Part shown: positions 51,091 through 58,976 of the stretch, one piece after another
Position numbering within the stretch: position 1 is the first letter of the stretch
How the letters are laid out: every line of letters starts with the position of its first letter
NCBI GenBank assembly: GCA_025992315.1
Contig: DAJPHG010000001.1
Coordinates: forward strand, 372,001-436,000
Source: HGM10766 sp900757295
Lineage (GTDB): Bacteria; Bacillota_I; Bacilli_A; RF39; UBA660
Direction: 5' to 3'
DNA length: 64,000 bases
Translations under genes and position numbers: made by a program
Notes under the pieces: generated by a model
The model's database searches: none
What the model was told of the DNA's origin: nothing
The model's input: the letters and a program-made list of their open reading frames with translations, nothing else

Positions 51091-51164
51091 AGGGGCGTGG
51101 TATAATGGTAGCATAGGAGTCTCCAAAACTTTTGATGGGAGTTCGATTCTCTCCGCCCCTGCCA
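51091..51164 (+). tRNA. tRNA-Trp (anticodon CCA)
   Basis: The acceptor arms AGGGGCG and CGCCCCT pair perfectly. The anticodon loop CTCCAAAA gives CCA at 51123-51125, the T arm has GTTCGATTC, and GCCA ends the molecule, so CCA is encoded. A TATAAT box is seen about 40 bases upstream. Confidence 0.95.
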
Positions 51165-51171
51165 TTTGTAA
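51160..51171 (+). repeat. Left copy of a 12-bp repeat at the tRNA-Trp 3' end
   Basis: TGCCATTTGTAA includes the last bases of the tRNA and its flank; the same 12 bases recur at 54573-54584. Confidence 0.5.
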
Positions 51172-51256
51172 GTCTGTTCGAACTTTTGTAAAATTTAAGG
51201 TTTGAACTTTACATATATTGATAGAAACTGATTTGTTAGAAAGGTCAGTTTTTATT

Positions 51257-51556
51257 ATGGTAAAATTTAAGAAATCTAAATTAGGTATAGAAATATCCTT
51301 AAGAAAAAAATTAACAATCATATGTGAGTTTTGCAAAATTGAACCAAAGTTTGTTAATGGTAATTTAATTACTATTGAACATACAAATCTGGAATATGTA
51401 GAACCTCATAGATTACTTGTTAAAGATAAAATGTTTTTATTCTTTAATTATGGTAATGAAGTATATGATGGTGATTTAACAAAAAAAGTATTAATAAAAG
51501 ACTTGGAAAATTATATTAGGACCTTATGCCCTCTTTTTTATTATGTCCAGGGATAG
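51257..51556 (+). CDS. Hypothetical protein after tRNA-Trp
   Basis: A 99-residue protein (MVKFKKSKLGIEISLRKKL...) with two cysteines (CEFC) and a hydrophobic, aromatic C-terminus. The ribosome site (AAAGG) is weak and far from the ATG. A hairpin (TTATGTCC/GGACATAA) covers its stop. No family recognised; possibly a remnant inside the tRNA-linked island. Confidence 0.45.
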   Translation: MVKFKKSKLGIEISLRKKLTIICEFCKIEPKFVNGNLITIEHTNLEYVEPHRLLVKDKMFLFFNYGNEVYDGDLTKKVLIKDLENYIRTLCPLFYYVQG

Positions 51557-51569
51557 GGACATAATAAAA

Positions 51570-52100
51570 CCACCCGCTGTGCGGGTGAGAGATGAAAAAG
51601 CGATAGCGTTAAGAGAAAAATAAATCCTCCTTTGATATAATAGACAATGGTCTGCCAACCAAAATCTAGAATCAAGGGAGGATTTATTTTATGAGAAGAA
51701 AAACCGATGATGAAAGTTCTTTATCTCATACAAGATGGAACTGTCAATATCACATAGTTTTTACGCCAAAATATCGAAGAAAGGTAATATATAGAAAATT
51801 ACGTCGTGATATAGGAACATATTTAAGAAGACTATGTGATTATAAAGGCGTTGAAATAATAGAAGCACAAGCATGTCCGGATCACATACATATGCTGGTG
51901 AAGATTTCACTCAAAATAAGTGTATCATCATTTATGGGATATTTAACGGGTAAAAGTTCGTTAATGATATTTGAAGAACATGCAAACTTAAAATACAATT
52001 ATGGGAATAGACACTTTTGGGCCGAAGAATATTATGTCAGTACCGTAGGACTAAATAAGAATACAATTAAAAGATATGGATACTTCTTGGTACATGTAAA
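51570..52100 (+). mobile_element. IS200-type insertion sequence, 3'-truncated
   Basis: The left end has the subterminal hairpin CACCCGC-TGT-GCGGGTG (51571-51587) that the transposase recognises. A long inverted repeat (51617-51636 with 51671-51690) folds the transposase ribosome site into a stem, a known IS200 control device. The transposase gene loses homology near 52080, and no right-end hairpin follows, so the copy is a dead relic. Confidence 0.75.
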
Positions 52101-52170
52101 AACAGTTAGATTTGATTCTAACTGTTTTTATCTTTTTTTAATATCTACAGATTCTACTCCATTTTCTTGA
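51691..52170 (+). pseudogene. tnpA: IS200/IS605 TnpA transposase, C-terminus lost
   Basis: A Y1 HUH transposase. HUH is present in CPDHIHMLV and the catalytic tyrosine region in WAEEYYVSTVGLN. After NTIKRY (about residue 131) the normal C-terminal helix is replaced by unrelated residues (GYFLVHVKTVRFD) that read into a terminator and the neighbouring gene. The protein is therefore truncated by deletion, and mobility in cis is unlikely. Confidence 0.8.
52098..52137. terminator. Bidirectional terminator
   Basis: AAAACAGTTAGA and TCTAACTGTTTT form a 12-bp stem around TTTGAT... with T runs on both strands; it ends the leftward four-gene cluster. Confidence 0.8.
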
Positions 52171-53003
52171 TGAGATAAATAATTATATTCTTCAATATCT
52201 ATTTCTTTTTTCTTTTCTAATCCAACAATATATTTGGGATAATCACCATAAAATACAAAAGAATCATCTAATCCATATGTTTTTCTATACCATGCTTCTG
52301 TTTTAGTTAAATCTATTTGAAACGGATTACCTGACATTAAATTCAAATATTTTTCTTTATTTAATCCCATAAAATATCCAAAGGAAAAACTTTTTTCATC
52401 ATTTGAAAATTTAACTTGATGAGAAACATCATATAAAAACATTGGTTCATTTCCATAACCATTAGGATATACAATATTAAAAGCATGAGGCTCGTCATTT
52501 CTATAACCCGTAATTAACTGTGAATCCATACCTAAAAATTTAAACAAATTATGAACTTGTCCGCTTTTTTCAGAACAGAAAGCACATTCATTTTCTTTAA
52601 CTTCTTTTATTGAAATTTTATCTTTTTTACTCAACATATATGTTGCTACTCTTTCCATTCCTAACAAATCATCATTCTTTAAATAATTATAAATATAATG
52701 AAAAAAAGTAGTAAATAAGATTAATTCATTGTATGATTTATTTTTTATTTCTTTAACAATTGAAATATAAGGTTCCATATCATCATAAACCAAATCTGGA
52801 GCGCTAAATTTTTTTGTTGAAGCAACTGCTTTATAATGAACTTTAGATGAAATATACCCATTATATGAATCTGTATATCCTTGACCAATAGTACATTCTC
52901 TTGAATTATCCTCTAATTCATTTATTCTATTTCTTACAAATTCTATTATTTCATCTTCCGTATTTAAATTATTAATTATGTTAAAAATATCGTTTTTATT
53001 CAT
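52128..53003 (-). CDS. Transglutaminase-like cysteine protein
   Basis: A 291-residue protein. The order C143 (ECAFCSEKSG), H173 (EPHAFNIV) and D192 (FLYDVS) fits the transglutaminase-like catalytic triad, with the usual G-x-x-S-x-L between Cys and His seen as FLGMDSQLITG. No signal peptide. Substrate unknown. It is the last gene of a leftward cluster with HIT, Nudix and phosphatase-like genes, spaced by only 13 bases. GGTGAT precedes the ATG. Confidence 0.65.
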   Translation of the reverse strand: MNKNDIFNIINNLNTEDEIIEFVRNRINELEDNSRECTIGQGYTDSYNGYISSKVHYKAVASTKKFSAPDLVYDDMEPYISIVKEIKNKSYNELILFTTFFHYIYNYLKNDDLLGMERVATYMLSKKDKISIKEVKENECAFCSEKSGQVHNLFKFLGMDSQLITGYRNDEPHAFNIVYPNGYGNEPMFLYDVSHQVKFSNDEKSFSFGYFMGLNKEKYLNLMSGNPFQIDLTKTEAWYRKTYGLDDSFVFYGDYPKYIVGLEKKKEIDIEEYNYLSHQENGVESVDIKKR

Positions 53004-53016
53004 ATTTAATCACCAC

Positions 53017-53451
53017 TTATTTTATATTCCATTCTTTTTTCATTAAACTAAATATTTCAATCTTTTCTTCTTTTGTAAAAATATCTTTTTGACTTTTAAA
53101 TTTATTATTAGCCCACTTCCACATATTAAATCCAAAATGTCTATCTTTATACTTTTTATTTAATATAATTCTTTCACCTTTATATCTTGGTAAAAAATGA
53201 TAATGAACATGAGGAGTCTTATTATCTCTAAATGAATTATTCATTAAACAAGCAATATTAAACATTGTAGAATCAAATATTTTTTTACATATTCTTTCAA
53301 GTTCTTTTTCGATTAAACATAATTCAATCCATTCTTCACTTGTTAAATCACTTAATGATTCTTTATTTGATGAAATAATACATTGACCAGGAAATTCTTG
53401 ACACCAGTCGACAAATACTACTTCCCAATATTTTCCTTTATATAATTCCAT
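53017..53451 (-). CDS. HIT family nucleotide hydrolase
   Basis: A 144-residue histidine-triad protein; the motif is HVHYHFLPRY (H81, H83, H85). HIT enzymes cleave dinucleoside polyphosphates or nucleoside phosphoramidates. It lacks the N-terminal zinc-binding pattern of Ap4A hydrolases of Hit type. It lies between Nudix and transglutaminase-like genes with short gaps. Confidence 0.85.
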   Translation of the reverse strand: MELYKGKYWEVVFVDWCQEFPGQCIISSNKESLSDLTSEEWIELCLIEKELERICKKIFDSTMFNIACLMNNSFRDNKTPHVHYHFLPRYKGERIILNKKYKDRHFGFNMWKWANNKFKSQKDIFTKEEKIEIFSLMKKEWNIK

Positions 53452-53461
53452 AATGCTAATC

Positions 53462-53944
53462 CTAATTCATATATTTATTTAATACAAAAGCATATCCTCT
53501 TGCTATTTCTTCGTTCTCTATTAATTCTAATATTTCTTTTTTTGTAAACCATTCAACTTGAATAACTTCATCTTCTTGAAATTGTAATTCATTTATATCA
53601 ATATAATCTTCAGATATGAATACATTAAATATATATTTACCTAAAGGAAACTTTATTGATTCAATTTTCTTAAAACTTATATTACTAATATTTAATTCTT
53701 CTTTTAGTTCTCTTTTTAATCCATCTTCAATAGATTCACCAAATAGTCTATGTCCACCTGGTATTGACCATCTATAATTATTTCTTTCAGTAGCTTGCTC
53801 TAATAAGTATTTATCATTATTTCTTATTAATATATATGAAGCCATAATATTTGCTCCAACAGGTATCTCATCTACTCTTCTAATAATTGTTCTATTTAAA
53901 CTATTTCCATTATCATCAAATAATTCTAAAACTTCTTGTTTCAT
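53462..53944 (-). CDS. Nudix hydrolase
   Basis: A 160-residue protein with a complete Nudix box, GGHRLFGESIEDGLKRELKE then EL. It would hydrolyse a nucleoside diphosphate derivative; specificity cannot be read. The start is ATG 53944 after AAAAGGA; a longer frame to 53986 overlaps the upstream gene. The start overlaps no gene but lies five bases from the phosphatase-like stop. Confidence 0.88.
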   Translation of the reverse strand: MKQEVLELFDDNGNSLNRTIIRRVDEIPVGANIMASYILIRNNDKYLLEQATERNNYRWSIPGGHRLFGESIEDGLKRELKEELNISNISFKKIESIKFPLGKYIFNVFISEDYIDINELQFQEDEVIQVEWFTKKEILELIENEEIARGYAFVLNKYMN

Positions 53945-53949
53945 ATTTA

Positions 53950-54438
53950 TTAATCCTTTTTGTACATAAAATTCACTGGAGAACAAAATGTTCCTTGACT
54001 AAATGTAGGACAATTTTCTGGATCAACATTATAAAAATAACAAATAAATCCTGTAATATTGACTCCACTAGTAACTACTAATATATCATCATCATTAGTA
54101 TAATTATCATTTTTTATAATGCTATCTATACCTTCCATTGTTCTTTTCCATAACGAAGGAAACTTTTCACCTGAATTACATTCATTAAATTTTTCTTCTT
54201 CAATTATTGGAACTTTTAAATATTTATTAATTATTTCTGCAGTATGCTTACATCTTAAATATGGTGATGTATAAATTGCTTTAATATTATATTTATTATT
54301 ATTTTTTACAAATTCTTTACCTAATAATTCACATTCTTCAATTCCAGTCTCAGTTATATCTTCCTCTTGTCTTAATATTGGATCAGAATGATTTGGCCCA
54401 ATATTTCTTTCTGCATGATGCATATATATTATTCTCAT
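53950..54438 (-). CDS. Histidine phosphatase superfamily protein with altered active site
   Basis: A 162-residue phosphoglycerate-mutase-like protein. Fold landmarks are present (YTSPYLRCKHTAEII with Arg62, and an acidic residue region near 85). The N-terminal motif, normally RHG, is HHA (H7-H8-A9), and the second catalytic histidine in S-H-G is lost: residues 123-125 are TSG. It may be a pseudo-enzyme or use a changed mechanism. It leads the four-gene leftward operon; GGAGGT precedes its ATG. Confidence 0.75.
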   Translation of the reverse strand: MRIIYMHHAERNIGPNHSDPILRQEEDITETGIEECELLGKEFVKNNNKYNIKAIYTSPYLRCKHTAEIINKYLKVPIIEEEKFNECNSGEKFPSLWKRTMEGIDSIIKNDNYTNDDDILVVTSGVNITGFICYFYNVDPENCPTFSQGTFCSPVNFMYKKD

Positions 54439-54572
54439 ATAATTACCTCCAAGCTATCTTATATTTAAATTATAACACATTACAATATAAAAATATGAAA
54501 ATAACTTTTCATATTTTTTAATTCATGTTATTATTTATTTATCAAGTCAGTTGACATTAAAAGCACTAGTTG

Positions 54573-54584
54573 TGCCATTTGTAA
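54573..54584 (+). repeat. Right copy of the 12-bp tRNA-Trp-end repeat
   Basis: TGCCATTTGTAA, identical to 51160-51171, 3,413 bp away. It lies in non-coding sequence between the Nudix-HIT cluster promoter region and the DUF4177 gene. Confidence 0.5.
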
Positions 54585-54588
54585 ATTA

Positions 54589-54617
54589 AAACGAGTTTTA
54601 GTTAACTCGTTTTTTTA
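54589..54617. terminator. Terminator after the DUF4177 gene
   Basis: AAAACGAGTT and AACTCGTTTT pair around TTAGTT, with T7 on the + strand and a weaker T-rich flank on the minus strand. Confidence 0.7.
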
Positions 54618-54624
54618 ATAGATA

Positions 54625-54876
54625 CTATTTAATTTTTTCAAATACTAATGTTGCTTGAATTCTATCTCCACCCATTAAACCTTTACTTCCACCATTAGAA
54701 GTTGTGATAGTATGAAGTTTATATCCTTTAGCCGCTTGTGTATTAATTACTTTTTCAAGTTCTGTTAAATTTCCAGACCCTGTTCCTATCAATTTTTCTT
54801 TTAATGTAACTTGCATAACAACATAATCTAAATCTTTTTCAGATGCATTTGAAAAAGAAGATGAATTTAAATTCAT
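54625..54876 (-). CDS. DUF4177-like small protein
   Basis: An 83-residue protein with the family layout: DYVVMQVTLKEKL, then LEKVINTQAAKGYKLHTITT and the final ATLVFEKIK. The function is unknown. The glycine-rich loop (NGGSKGLMGGDR) is normal for the family. It stands alone with its own terminator. Confidence 0.75.
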   Translation of the reverse strand: MNLNSSSFSNASEKDLDYVVMQVTLKEKLIGTGSGNLTELEKVINTQAAKGYKLHTITTSNGGSKGLMGGDRIQATLVFEKIK

Positions 54877-54969
54877 GATATGTACCTCTTTTCTTTTTTG
54901 CTATTATATTACTCTTTATAATATAAATCAAATTAAATAGATATACATTGTTATTTCTGTAAAGAATTA

Positions 54970-55010
54970 CAAAACCCTGAATCAATTTAAATTTGACTCA
55001 GGGTTTTGTA
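54970..55010. terminator. Strong bidirectional terminator
   Basis: CAAAACCCTGA and TCAGGGTTTTG form a 12-bp stem; it ends the leftward metallopeptidase gene. Confidence 0.85.
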
Positions 55011-55036
55011 TATATATTTGAATATTTACGATTTAT

Positions 55037-56164
55037 TTATCTACTGATATATCTATCCCAATAATTACTATTTGAAGTAATTGAATTAAATTGTTGTTTT
55101 AATTGATCACTAATTAATTTTGCTTTTTCATTAATTGGTTCACCATTATTGTAATATGATTTTTTATATATACTAGTCATCATATCAGCAAATAAGACAC
55201 CTCTATCTTCAAGATAGTTTCTTTTGCTGTAACTAGAAATAAAATAATGAGTATTGTAATTATCAACTATAGTGTAATCATTATTTTCATTTCCGTATTG
55301 GAATCCACTTGGATTATATGGAATCATGCTATTTAAAATATCAATTTTTGTTCCTAATATACAATCAATGTAATGCATCATTTCATGATGGAAAGCATTA
55401 TCAATATAGCCTTGACACCATAAAGTAATTACTACAGATCCTCCTAAATTATCTGTTAAAGCAGCAGCTCCTCCGCTTATATAAGACACCATATAAATTT
55501 CTAGTTGTTTATAATTATTTAGTTCTTTTAAAAAGCCACTAGGATATTTGCTTAACATAGTATCGATGTATTTTAAAAATTGATTAATAGCATTATTATC
55601 ATATAACTTGTTAAAATTATATCCTTGAACAGAATAATTATTTTTTTCATCTTTATAAAAAATTTTAATTGAATATTTGTTTTCGATTTCTTTGCGTAAA
55701 CTGTCATTAGGATCTGCTGTTGTATTTTGGGTATTATCAGTTACATTGTCTTTTTTTATGTCACTTTTATTAGAATTATTAGAGTTAGTATTATTATTTG
55801 TATTAGTAACATTAGAATTTTTAATTGTTTCTATAGTATTAGAATTATTACTTTTAACATCACGTTTTATTGTATTTGAATAACCAGTATTACTTGTACG
55901 CGAATTTTGTTTTTGTATCATTGTGTTAGAGCTAGAACTACTATTTTCATTATTACTTTTTTCATTAGAATTACTATTTGTAGTAACGTTTTCATCTTTT
56001 GTTATTATTTTCTTTTTTTTGATAGAATTTTTATTATTAATCTCTTTAATTCCTTGTTCTTGAGAATTAGCATTATTTTTTTTCTTTGATAAAAATATTA
56101 ACACTAAACTTATTGCTAATACTATAATAATGATTATTATTATGATTTTTTGATTTTTTTTCAT
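55037..56164 (-). CDS. Membrane-anchored surface metallopeptidase with Ser/Asn-rich stalk
   Basis: A 375-residue protein. An unusually isoleucine-rich membrane anchor (residues 7-26) is followed by a 120-residue low-complexity stalk of Asn, Ser, Thr and Lys, then a globular domain from about 150. HHEMMHYID (H260, E261, H264) is a zincin HExxH motif. The domain resembles the putative zinc-binding metallopeptidases found on the surface of Firmicutes, but I cannot name the family with certainty. It would face the outside of the cell. Confidence 0.75.
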   Translation of the reverse strand: MKKNQKIIIIIIIIVLAISLVLIFLSKKKNNANSQEQGIKEINNKNSIKKKKIITKDENVTTNSNSNEKSNNENSSSSSNTMIQKQNSRTSNTGYSNTIKRDVKSNNSNTIETIKNSNVTNTNNNTNSNNSNKSDIKKDNVTDNTQNTTADPNDSLRKEIENKYSIKIFYKDEKNNYSVQGYNFNKLYDNNAINQFLKYIDTMLSKYPSGFLKELNNYKQLEIYMVSYISGGAAALTDNLGGSVVITLWCQGYIDNAFHHEMMHYIDCILGTKIDILNSMIPYNPSGFQYGNENNDYTIVDNYNTHYFISSYSKRNYLEDRGVLFADMMTSIYKKSYYNNGEPINEKAKLISDQLKQQFNSITSNSNYWDRYISR

Positions 56165-56341
56165 TTACTACCTACCTATTACATTATTTTTACTTGCTAA
56201 ATTAAATTGCTGTTTCATTATAACATAAGTAATGAATATTTAGAAATGAATTTTCTTTTAATTAAATAATTTTCTTAAAAAAATAAATTGTAATTTGATG
56301 AAAATCTGATACAATAATGTTAATTAAAGGTAGTTGATTTT

Positions 56342-57301
56342 ATGCATAAAAAATATAAATTAAAGAAAGAGTTTAGATATGCTTTAATTGGCATAGTAAT
56401 TATTTTAATTGGCATTTTTGTAGGAAGATCAATTTATAAAGATTATGTATATAAAAATTCATATGAATATAAATTAGAAAATCATGGTTACAAAGATGAT
56501 GAAGTTAAATTATTAATCAAAGAACTTGATAATAAGAAGTTAGATGAGTTATTAAAAACTAAAAAAGATGATACAATAATATCTTTTTTGAAAGAAAAAT
56601 ATTATATAAAGAAAAACTTACAAAGATATTTAGATTATTATGAAGATCACCAAAAAGAATCAACAAAAGATATAGTTGCATATGTTAATGTAAATGCTGA
56701 TTATGATACTTATGAACATGATATAAACAGTGATGTTTCTTTAAATGAATTAGTCATATGTAATAAATATTATAAGCTATCTAGTGATTATGTGCCAGAA
56801 GATATAGTTGATATGAAAAGTAAATACTATTATGGTGATGTTCAAAAAGTTAGAAAAGTAGCGTATGATGCATTTATAGATATGTGGAATGCTGCAGATA
56901 AAGCTGGTTACTATTTGATAGTTAATTCAAGTTATAGAACTTATCAAGAACAAGAAGAAGTTTACAATAGTTATAAAGATAGTTATGGCGAAAAAGAAGC
57001 GGATACTATTGCATCAAGGCCAGGATATTCAGAGCATCAAACTGGATTAGCGTTAGATATTTTTAGTAAAGATAATACATCAATTAAAACTTTTAAAGAT
57101 TCAGAAGCATATAAATGGCTTAAAGATAATTCTTATAAATATGGATTTATTTTAAGATATCCTGAAGGTAAAGAAAATTTAACACAATATAATTCAGAAG
57201 CTTGGCATTACAGATATGTAGGTAAAAAAGCTGCAAAATACATTTATGATAATGATATAACTTATGATGAATATTATGCTTATTTTCTAGCTCAACAATA
57301 A
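56342..57301 (+). CDS. D-alanyl-D-alanine carboxypeptidase, VanY type
   Basis: A 319-residue LAS-family peptidase that trims peptidoglycan stem peptides. One membrane anchor (about 14-31) is followed by a helical spacer and the catalytic domain. Zinc ligands are H232 and D239 in SEHQTGLALD and H289 in EAWHYR. A promoter-like TTGTAA...TACAAT lies shortly upstream. No van resistance genes are nearby, so the role is ordinary wall maturation. Confidence 0.9.
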   Translation: MHKKYKLKKEFRYALIGIVIILIGIFVGRSIYKDYVYKNSYEYKLENHGYKDDEVKLLIKELDNKKLDELLKTKKDDTIISFLKEKYYIKKNLQRYLDYYEDHQKESTKDIVAYVNVNADYDTYEHDINSDVSLNELVICNKYYKLSSDYVPEDIVDMKSKYYYGDVQKVRKVAYDAFIDMWNAADKAGYYLIVNSSYRTYQEQEEVYNSYKDSYGEKEADTIASRPGYSEHQTGLALDIFSKDNTSIKTFKDSEAYKWLKDNSYKYGFILRYPEGKENLTQYNSEAWHYRYVGKKAAKYIYDNDITYDEYYAYFLAQQ

Positions 57302-57308
57302 AAAAATA

Positions 57309-57337
57309 TTGACTTTTATTTTTAATGGAAGTACAAT
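57309..57337 (+). promoter_or_regulatory. Sigma-A promoter before the 24-residue peptide
   Basis: TTGACT, 17 bp, TACAAT. Transcription would begin near 57344, 28 bases before the small frame. Confidence 0.75.
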
Positions 57338-57371
57338 TGAAACAATATTATTATTGAAGTGGGTGATGTTG

Positions 57372-57446
57372 ATGAAAGATGTGATTGTTAAAAGCTTAAA
57401 ATTATATTCTTTCATAATGTCACAATTTATGAGCAACCTAGGTTAA
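57372..57446 (+). CDS. 24-residue peptide upstream of the RelA/SpoT gene
   Basis: MKDVIVKSLKLYSFIMSQF followed by MSNLG and TAA. GGGTGAT lies six bases upstream. It has its own promoter and its last codons form the left arm of a terminator, the layout of a leader peptide with attenuator, or of a small membrane-active peptide. A good match of three signals makes it more than a chance frame. No family is known to me. Confidence 0.5.
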   Translation: MKDVIVKSLKLYSFIMSQFMSNLG

Positions 57447-57461
57447 CTATGGTTGCTTTTT
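57432..57461 (+). terminator. Terminator or attenuator before the RelA/SpoT gene
   Basis: AGCAACC and GGTTGCT form a 7-bp GC-rich stem around a 12-base loop, then T5. It stands 30 bases before the next gene. Confidence 0.8.
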
Positions 57462-57491
57462 GTATATTTAAGTAGTAGAGGGTGAATTAGT

Positions 57492-58970
57492 ATGGTGGAT
57501 ATAAATATAAATACAAATGATAAGCAAGATTTAGAATTTTATGCAATATTAAAAGGATTTATGTCTTATGATATAGATTTAGATCATATATTTAAAATTA
57601 GTGAAGCTTATAAGCTAGCCAAAGATGCTCATCAATCATGCTTTAGAAAAAGTGGCGAACCATATATAACACACCCTTTAGCTGTAGCTAAACTAGCTGT
57701 AGAGTACAAAGCTGATTATGTTACAGTATGTACTTCATTATTACATGATGTTGTCGAAGATACTTCTTATTCTCTAGAAAAAATAGAAGAGAAATTTGGA
57801 AAAGATATAGCTATAAATGTTGATGGTGTAACAAAAATTACTAATATGGATTATGATCTAAAGAAATCCGAATTAAATATAAAAACCATATGTAAATTAT
57901 TTAAAATAATGATTTATAAAGATGTTAGAACTGTAGCTGTAAAACTATTTGATCGTTTGCATAATATGAGAACTATGAATTTCATGTCTGAAGAAAAACG
58001 AATTGCCAAATCAAAAGAAACTTTAAAAGTTTATGTTCCTTTAGCTGAAGCGTTGGGTGCAAATCAACTAAAAAAAGAATTACAGGATTTAAGTTTTTTG
58101 TATTTAGAAAGAGAAAAATATGATGAAATTTCAAAACAAATTGCTGAAACTACAAAACAACATATTGATACTATTTCAGATATGAAGGAAGATTTGCATG
58201 CTAAATTAGAAGATGAAGATATAGAAAATGATATTAAATTAAGAATAAAAAATATTTATAACGTATATGTTTCTTTAAGTAAAGGCAGAGATATGGATAA
58301 TATTCATGATCTATTTGCTTTGCAGATTGGCTTAAATAGAATACCTGATTGTTATTTGGCTTTTGGAGTAATTCATCAAAATTATCCAACTTATTTACAA
58401 GAAAAGTTTAAAGATTATATTTTTAAATGTAAAACTACTGGTTATAGAGCACTTCATACTACAATTGTAGATAAAGATCAACAAATGATTCAAGCTCAGA
58501 TTCGTACTAAAGATATGGCTTGGAAAAATACAAGAGGAATAATTGGAAATTTGAAAGATTATAATTTAACAGAATTTGCTAATATTAAAAAACAGTATCC
58601 CTTTTTCTCTATTTGTGAAGAGATAGATAAAGTTACTAATAATAATGATTTTGATTTTTATGATAAACTAAGTTATGAAATATTAGGAGATAAAATATAT
58701 GTAACTAGTGAAAAAAGTGGTAAATGTATTCAACTTCCATTTGGAGCAACTGTTTTAGACTATGCTTTTGATGCCTGCTCTAATAGGGCAAAAAGAGCAG
58801 TTCAAGGAGTTGTTAACGGCAAAAAAGTAAGTTTAGATTACAAATTAAAAAATGGTGATCGTGTTACGTTTACAAGTGATGAAGAAAATACAATAGATGA
58901 ATCTTGGATAAATGAATGTGCAACAACTCATGGTAAAAGACTAATTAAAGAAAATTTAAAAAGGAGCTGA
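57492..58970 (+). CDS. Short RelA/SpoT homologue: HD hydrolase, degenerate synthetase, TGS
   Basis: A 492-residue (p)ppGpp enzyme. The HD hydrolase is complete: H61 (YITHPLAVA), H85-D86 (LLHDVVEDT) and D154 (KLFDRLHNMRT). The synthetase-like domain keeps R251, K253, D273 and GYRALHTT, but the catalytic Glu of E-x-Q-I-R-T is Gln334 (IQAQIRT), so synthesis is probably lost. A TGS domain ends the protein; the zinc-finger and ACT domains of long Rel proteins are absent. It probably removes the alarmone. Confidence 0.85.
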   Translation: MVDININTNDKQDLEFYAILKGFMSYDIDLDHIFKISEAYKLAKDAHQSCFRKSGEPYITHPLAVAKLAVEYKADYVTVCTSLLHDVVEDTSYSLEKIEEKFGKDIAINVDGVTKITNMDYDLKKSELNIKTICKLFKIMIYKDVRTVAVKLFDRLHNMRTMNFMSEEKRIAKSKETLKVYVPLAEALGANQLKKELQDLSFLYLEREKYDEISKQIAETTKQHIDTISDMKEDLHAKLEDEDIENDIKLRIKNIYNVYVSLSKGRDMDNIHDLFALQIGLNRIPDCYLAFGVIHQNYPTYLQEKFKDYIFKCKTTGYRALHTTIVDKDQQMIQAQIRTKDMAWKNTRGIIGNLKDYNLTEFANIKKQYPFFSICEEIDKVTNNNDFDFYDKLSYEILGDKIYVTSEKSGKCIQLPFGATVLDYAFDACSNRAKRAVQGVVNGKKVSLDYKLKNGDRVTFTSDEENTIDESWINECATTHGKRLIKENLKRS

Positions 58971-58976
58971 TAAAAA

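Noticed and set aside
50995..51336. N-terminal extension of the CwlJ-like protein on the minus strand
   Set aside because: It reads through the complement of tRNA-Trp; a good ribosome site and ATG at 50994 mark the real start.
55677..56089. Leucine- and phenylalanine-rich + strand frames
   Set aside because: They mirror the Asn/Ser-rich stalk of the metallopeptidase on the other strand.
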